Origin: Chitinophaga sp. HK235 | Lineage (GTDB): Bacteria > Bacteroidota > Bacteroidia > Chitinophagales > Chitinophagaceae | Direction: 5' to 3' | NCBI RefSeq assembly: GCF_018255755.1 | Contig: NZ_CP073766.1 | Span: 7,438,501 to 7,502,500, forward strand | Length of the DNA: 64,000 nt | In this document: positions 60,339-64,000 of the stretch, in pieces | Layout of the letters: each line of letters opens with the position of its first letter | Numbering within the stretch: position 1 is the stretch's first letter | Program-made: the position numbers and the translations under genes | Notes under the pieces: model-generated | Told to the model about the DNA's origin: nothing | The model's input: the letters and a program-made list of their open reading frames with translations, nothing else | The model's database searches: none

Positions 60339-61670
60339 TTACTTCACTACAAACTGCAGGCGTTTGCTGAATACACCCATGGTGGAAACGCCTTGTACTA
60401 CACAAACAAATACGCCGGGGAGATCATCTGAGCGGAAGGAGAAACTGGCGTGACCTTCCTTGTCGGTGTTGATCAGATAGTTCCAGTACAAGGTGGTGTT
60501 ATAGTCCGGTATGGCGGAAGTGTCTGATGCTATTCTGAATTCCGGTGGCTGGTATACCGGTTTTACTTTTTTTACATAGCCTGGTTCCTGTCCGTGAGGG
60601 GGCAGTTTTGCTTTGGCGGCAGCTGTTTTGGGGGCTGGTACCGGATGTATCTCCATTTCTTCGCGGGTAAATATTGTGCTGTCTTCCATGTCTGCAAGGG
60701 CATAGGTGTAGTTGACCTGTGCCAGCTGATGGTTGATTCTTTCTATATCATTCAGAAAATTTATTTTAAACTCAGATTGATTGCCTTTCACGATGCTGAG
60801 AATCACGTCTGGCTGTCCGGGGTTACTGATGAGTTGATAGGAGTTTAGCCCGAAAATACCGTCTTTATTGGTTTTCAGGGTGATCATCTCATTGTTTTTC
60901 ATGAGCAGCAGGGGGATGGGTTTCTTTACTTTTTTGGATCCTTTGGTAACGAAACCACTGACAGGATTGAGCTCCTGCTGGGCAGTAGAGAGGTCTATCT
61001 GGCCGGGGAGTTTGTACTGATCTATGTAATAGTAGTGGCAGATGTCCCAGTGGTCTTGTCTGCGTAGTCTTCTTTCGCATACGCAGGTTACGGAGAAGAG
61101 TCCCTGTATGGCTTTGCCGGCGGTGTCGGTAAGTTCTATTTTACAGTTGATTACACTTCTTTTGTTATAGGTGGCGGAATCGGTGGTGAGGTTAATTTTA
61201 AGGCCGGCATCCGGAATTTTGGCGATGGTGGAGCGGGGGCTGTCTGTCGGTGTTTTTTTGATTTTATAGGAGGGCTGGTTGGGTTTGCGAATGGATATCC
61301 ATTGCTGGAATTCCTGTTCATGGCTGTCGATGATGTAGTTGTTGGTATAGCCAACGAGGGCGTAATCGCCGGCAGGGAGGCTGTCGGGCAGTTCCAGCAT
61401 GCCTTTGCAGACGGCCCTGTCGAAGGCGAAGCGTTCGTACAACACTGGTTTGTGCGTGTTTTCATTGATCAGCGTGACAAACAGCGTGTGGTAGGGCAGG
61501 GTGTCTGTAGCCTGGATATTGAGCAGGTAGCCGGTAAACCATATTTTTTCTGCCGGCATATAGATGTGTTTGTCGGTGTGTATATACAGGCCGGTAGAGT
61601 TGATCTCTCTGTTTTGTGCAAAGCTGTGCAAGCTCATGATGGCAGCGAGCAGAAGTAGTGCGTTTCTCAT
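60339..61670 (-). CDS. Secreted MG2-like (macroglobulin-fold) protein, short
   Basis: Protein of 443 residues with a signal peptide (MRNALLLLAAIMSLHSFAQ). The first ~110 residues match an MG2-type domain (LYIHTDKHIYMPAEKIWFTG), as in bacterial alpha-2-macroglobulin-like and TonB-associated proteins of Bacteroidota. A second beta domain follows (LTTDSATYNKRSVINCKIEL). The C-terminal part ends with HASFSFRSDDLPGVFVCVVQ. It is about half the length of the usual family members, which carry more domains, yet the frame is intact. The ATG at 61670 fits the signal peptide better than one at 61694. Role unknown. Confidence 0.7.
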   Translation of the reverse strand: MRNALLLLAAIMSLHSFAQNREINSTGLYIHTDKHIYMPAEKIWFTGYLLNIQATDTLPYHTLFVTLINENTHKPVLYERFAFDRAVCKGMLELPDSLPAGDYALVGYTNNYIIDSHEQEFQQWISIRKPNQPSYKIKKTPTDSPRSTIAKIPDAGLKINLTTDSATYNKRSVINCKIELTDTAGKAIQGLFSVTCVCERRLRRQDHWDICHYYYIDQYKLPGQIDLSTAQQELNPVSGFVTKGSKKVKKPIPLLLMKNNEMITLKTNKDGIFGLNSYQLISNPGQPDVILSIVKGNQSEFKINFLNDIERINHQLAQVNYTYALADMEDSTIFTREEMEIHPVPAPKTAAAKAKLPPHGQEPGYVKKVKPVYQPPEFRIASDTSAIPDYNTTLYWNYLINTDKEGHASFSFRSDDLPGVFVCVVQGVSTMGVFSKRLQFVVK

Positions 61671-61941
61671 AATGGTTTGGTTAGAGTGGAACAATACAGA
61701 TTGTCAGTTTCCGGTGAGTGAAAGAGGAACCAGCAAAGCATTGAGTTACTTCAGGCCCTCCGTTATTAATACAATACTACTGCCTAAGATGTTGTATCCT
61801 GTTATATTTTCTGTAAAAATGATGCATTAACGGACGCATAACATACGGTGGTTTTTCTGATGGGCTCACTTTTTATAAAAAATCCTGTGATTTTTCTGAT
61901 TGCTCATAAAACAAGGACCGTAAATAGTTCATCAATACTAG

Positions 61942-61961
61942 CCCAGGGCTTCAGCCCTGGG
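61942..61961 (+). repeat. Palindromic repeat, copy D (perfect)
   Basis: CCCAGGGCTTCAGCCCTGGG, identical in the core to copy B but preceded by ATCAATACTAG instead of TAAAAACTAATATAG. Confidence 0.85.
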
Positions 61962-61964
61962 AGC

Positions 61965-61996
61965 AAAAAGAGGCTGTATCAAATGGATACAGCCTC
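61965..61996 (-). terminator. Rho-independent terminator of the NlpE-like gene
   Basis: On the minus strand GAGGCTGTATC and GATACAGCCTC form an 11-bp stem with a 5-nt loop, followed by TTTTT (plus-strand A's at 61965-61969). It is 48 nt after the gene stop. Confidence 0.85.
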
Positions 61997-62044
61997 CGGG
62001 TTTTATTGAGTGAATGAAGTTTAATGTGTTAGTAGCAGTCGCTT

Positions 62045-62503
62045 TTACTGCCGGCGTAAATTGTATTCCGGCCCGGAAGTCATCGGGGTTTGCATACTGC
62101 GGTCATGCATCTGGATAGTATTGTCATCGATAACTGTAAAGGTGGTGCCTCTGTCTGCCAGGTTTCTGTAGGCGAGTGCAATTTCCTTTGACTGGCTGTT
62201 GTAGCTCCATTTGCCAATATTCTCCATTTCGTGTTCCGGCTTGCCTTCTTTGGAAAGATAGGCCTCTTTCAGACTGAAAGTAGAGTCGGTGTTGAAGGTG
62301 ATAGAAACGTCGCGTTTGGTGGTACCACCGGGAATGGTCCCTTTGAATACGCCGGCATTAAAGGCGGCCGTTTCCATTGCAGGTGCAGGAGTGTTGGCCA
62401 TAGCATTGGGTTCTTCTTTTTTTGTGGTATTGCCTCCTTTACAGGCAATCATCATAGCGGCAGCAACAATACAGAAAGCGGGAAAAAAGCTTGCTTTGTT
62501 CAT
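62045..62503 (-). CDS. NlpE-like lipoprotein
   Basis: Lipoprotein of 152 residues. The start at 62503 gives MNKASFFPAFCIVAAAMMIA followed by CKGG as lipobox. After an Ala/Pro-rich linker (NAMANTPAPAMETAAF) comes a ~95-residue domain with VFKGTIPGGTTKRDVSITF, DSTFSLKEAYLSKEG and GKWSYNSQSKEIAL, matching the NlpE N-terminal domain, which responds to copper or envelope stress in other bacteria. The CxxC of E. coli NlpE is not seen. The frame can be extended to 62614, but that would place the lipobox too far in. Confidence 0.8.
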   Translation of the reverse strand: MNKASFFPAFCIVAAAMMIACKGGNTTKKEEPNAMANTPAPAMETAAFNAGVFKGTIPGGTTKRDVSITFNTDSTFSLKEAYLSKEGKPEHEMENIGKWSYNSQSKEIALAYRNLADRGTTFTVIDDNTIQMHDRSMQTPMTSGPEYNLRRQ

Positions 62504-62585
62504 ACAGCTGTGTTTTAAGGAGATGAGTATTGTAATGTAAACAGCCGTACAAAGTGGTTTGTTGTCCGGATCGAACGATTTTATA

Positions 62586-62915
62586 CTAGTGAACAGATGA
62601 TTTGGAAAATACATTCACAATAATGACACCTGCAATGATAAACAGCAAACCAATAATAGCAGGAGTGTCCAGCTTCTGCTTGAACGCTACCAGGCCAATG
62701 ATGGATATCAGTACAATGCCAAGGCCCGACCAGATAGCGTAGGCTATGCCTAAGGGTATCTGTTTTAAGGTAACACTTAAACAATAAAAGGCAATGCTAT
62801 ACCCCAGTACCACCAGCACCGAAGGCCATAAGCGGGTGAAGCCCTCAGAAGCTTTCAGTGCTGAAGTGGCAATCACTTCCGCTACAATGGCGATGGATAA
62901 CAGTAAATATTTCAT
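62586..62915 (-). CDS. Small multidrug resistance (SMR) transporter
   Basis: Protein of 109 residues with four transmembrane helices, the normal SMR size. The membrane-embedded Glu sits in AIVAEVIATSALKAS, and GIAYAIWSGLGIVLISIIG is the conserved helix-3 motif of EmrE/QacE-type proteins. They exchange protons for cationic drugs or, in related members, guanidinium as an antiparallel dimer. The ATG at 62915 (MKYLLLSIAIVAEVI) is preferred to 62921 or a far upstream start because it gives the standard length. Same strand as the lipoprotein gene, but 82 bp separate them. Confidence 0.93.
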   Translation of the reverse strand: MKYLLLSIAIVAEVIATSALKASEGFTRLWPSVLVVLGYSIAFYCLSVTLKQIPLGIAYAIWSGLGIVLISIIGLVAFKQKLDTPAIIGLLFIIAGVIIVNVFSKSSVH

Positions 62916-63057
62916 CAGCATTTCATTTGCAGCTAAAATACTGGTAACACTGCTGAAATAAAATTTTTTATCTGATGAAAGAGAAGGTGTGCAGGAATAT
63001 TTATCTGAAAGCGTGTATGCTTCAACGTTATTAAATGTATTAAGGGTAAAATAAGAA

Positions 63058-63109
63058 GGGCTGACCGGGTTGAAAATGCCTGAAGGCACTATCAACTGGT
63101 GGTCAGCCC
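63058..63109 (-). terminator. Compound terminator of the amine oxidase gene
   Basis: GGGCTGACC (63058-63066) pairs with GGTCAGCCC (63101-63109), with an inner TGCC-TGAA-GGCA stem. On the minus strand TTCTTATTTT follows the outer stem. It lies 41 nt after the gene stop. Confidence 0.75.
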
Positions 63110-63149
63110 GGTTGTATCCGGTGTTAGGGTGTAATCCCGGAGATCAGGT

Positions 63150-63998
63150 TTATTTCATCATGACTGGTACCGGCTGTTCTATCAGCTTTTTCAGCATGAT
63201 ATCTGCCGTCTGCAGTGCGCCTTCTACCCAGCCCTGGGCGTCGGAGTAGGCTTCTCCGCAGATGAACATCGGACAGTCAGCGAGCGGATGAGCGATTTTA
63301 TCTCTCACTTCCCAGCTCTTAACGCCGATATTCCAGCTGTTCCAGCCGCCACCATAGGGATCTTCACCCCAGTCACGATAGGCAGCGCTTTTTACCAGCG
63401 GGGTACGTTCGATGTCATGTACCTGGGCAAGCTGACGGGATAGTTCTTCCACCATCCTTCTGGGGGCAGAATACTGGGTCCAGTCCTGGTTCAGGCCAAA
63501 CATGGCCAGGCCTTTGCGGACGCCCAGTTTGTCGTCTTTGCCGACATAGGGATCTGTCAGCGTTTTGGCTCTGCCGATACGCCATGCGAGTGAACGTTGT
63601 GCGCGGAGCCCATCCCAGAAACCGGTATTGTCGCCATCGTCATAACTGGCGAGCAGCATGGCTTTTCCCTGCGTTACAGGCTCCCCGTTGTCTGCCGGCC
63701 AGTAATAGGTTTGCCTTACGGGGATGTCTGTTACAGTGCGGCCTGCCACTATCGGAGGATATGGCGGGGCGCTCACAATCTCTGTCCACCAGGGACTGTC
63801 GTAGGTGCTGAAGAGTTTGAATAAGGGCCTGCCGGTAACGCTGGCGATCAGTGGCTTTATCTCCTGCAGTTTGGGGCAGTTGGGCGCCAGCAGGTCGAGC
63901 GAACGCCGGGGCATAGCCAGGATCAGCTCCTTGGCGATAACGGTCTCCTGACCGAAGTAGAGCTCAAAGTAGCCGTCTCTCCACTCAAAGCCTTCCAG
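63150..63998 (-). CDS. Flavin monoamine oxidase family protein, 5' end outside the window
   Basis: C-terminal part of an FAD-dependent amine oxidase. The frame is open from the window edge (LEGFEWRDGYFELYFGQE) and the in-frame ATG at 63914 is internal (KELILAMPRRSLDLL). The C-terminus has the FAD-contact motif PMFICGEAYSDAQGWVEGAL. The middle holds TYYWPADNGEPVTQGKAMLL and HDIERTPLVKSAAYRDWGED, part of the substrate domain. It would oxidise an amine with O2 to an imine and H2O2. The FAD-binding N-terminus is missing from the window, so completeness cannot be judged. Downstream is a clear terminator. Confidence 0.88.
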   Translation of the reverse strand: MEGFEWRDGYFELYFGQETVIAKELILAMPRRSLDLLAPNCPKLQEIKPLIASVTGRPLFKLFSTYDSPWWTEIVSAPPYPPIVAGRTVTDIPVRQTYYWPADNGEPVTQGKAMLLASYDDGDNTGFWDGLRAQRSLAWRIGRAKTLTDPYVGKDDKLGVRKGLAMFGLNQDWTQYSAPRRMVEELSRQLAQVHDIERTPLVKSAAYRDWGEDPYGGGWNSWNIGVKSWEVRDKIAHPLADCPMFICGEAYSDAQGWVEGALQTADIMLKKLIEQPVPVMMK

Positions 63999-64000
63999 CT

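Larger units (their letters stand above)
61695..62044. other. Intergenic region with repeat and terminator
   Basis: About 350 bp between two minus-strand genes. It holds the palindromic repeat copy at 61942 and a terminator at 61965-61996 and otherwise nothing I can identify. The promoter for the MG2-like gene should be near 61700-61800, but no octamer match is clear. Confidence 0.5.

Overview
The window looks like a chromosomal segment of a Bacteroidota bacterium, most likely a Chitinophaga-type member of Chitinophagaceae. The signs are three SusC/SusD outer-membrane uptake pairs, ECF sigma/FecR regulation with STN-bearing SusC receptors, TAnnTTTG promoter elements, DUF6443-type RHS proteins, LytTR systems with 7-8 nt gene overlaps, and moderate GC. 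This genus assignment is inference from gene content, not from a search.

Layout. 0-1.3 kb: tail of a membrane histidine kinase cut by the window edge. 1.4-10 kb: sigma factor, FecR, SusC (with STN), SusD interrupted by an in-frame TAG, and a sulfatase. 10-13.7 kb: a secreted metzincin protease, a repeat-rich tail-fibre-like protein and an AraC regulator, all on the minus strand. 13.8-18 kb: an SDR oxidoreductase (+), then a TolB-like propeller and a GH3 glucosidase (-). 18-20 kb: small proteins and PhnA. 20-22.7 kb: a LytTR response regulator, its LytS-type kinase and an overlapping third gene that looks like a kinase whose catalytic motifs have decayed. 23-30 kb: second SusC (no STN), SusD and two TlpA-type thioredoxins. 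30-38 kb: second sigma/FecR/SusC(STN)/SusD set, ending in an endonuclease/exonuclease/phosphatase-fold enzyme.

38-48 kb is an RHS/polymorphic-toxin island. A 1075-residue RHS-type protein is followed by a 1457-residue DUF6443/RHS protein with an unrecognised C-terminal tip. The tip overlaps by 7 nt the start of a small AT-rich gene that is a good immunity candidate. Downstream lie debris and orphan small genes: a twice-frameshifted XRE regulator, a second XRE fragment, a toxin-tail fragment beside a lipoprotein, a small membrane protein and a large inverted repeat.

48-64 kb: GNAT, peroxiredoxin, NUDIX, a second tail-fibre-like protein, a PchR-like AraC regulator divergent from a siderophore-interacting protein, a phosphoesterase, a four-gene glycan operon (two CDP-paratose-epimerase-like enzymes and two glycosyltransferases), a DUF1080 protein, another AraC regulator, an MG2-like protein, an NlpE-like lipoprotein, an SMR transporter and the 3' part of a flavin amine oxidase gene.

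Two dispersed non-coding repeat families stand out. One is an 8-bp-stem palindrome (CCCAGGGCTTCAGCCCTGGG) present in five copies, one carrying compensatory changes. The other is a ~25-nt element just after, or overlapping, the stop codon of four genes between 10 and 15 kb, always in the orientation of the gene. No tRNA, rRNA, CRISPR array, transposase or origin was seen.
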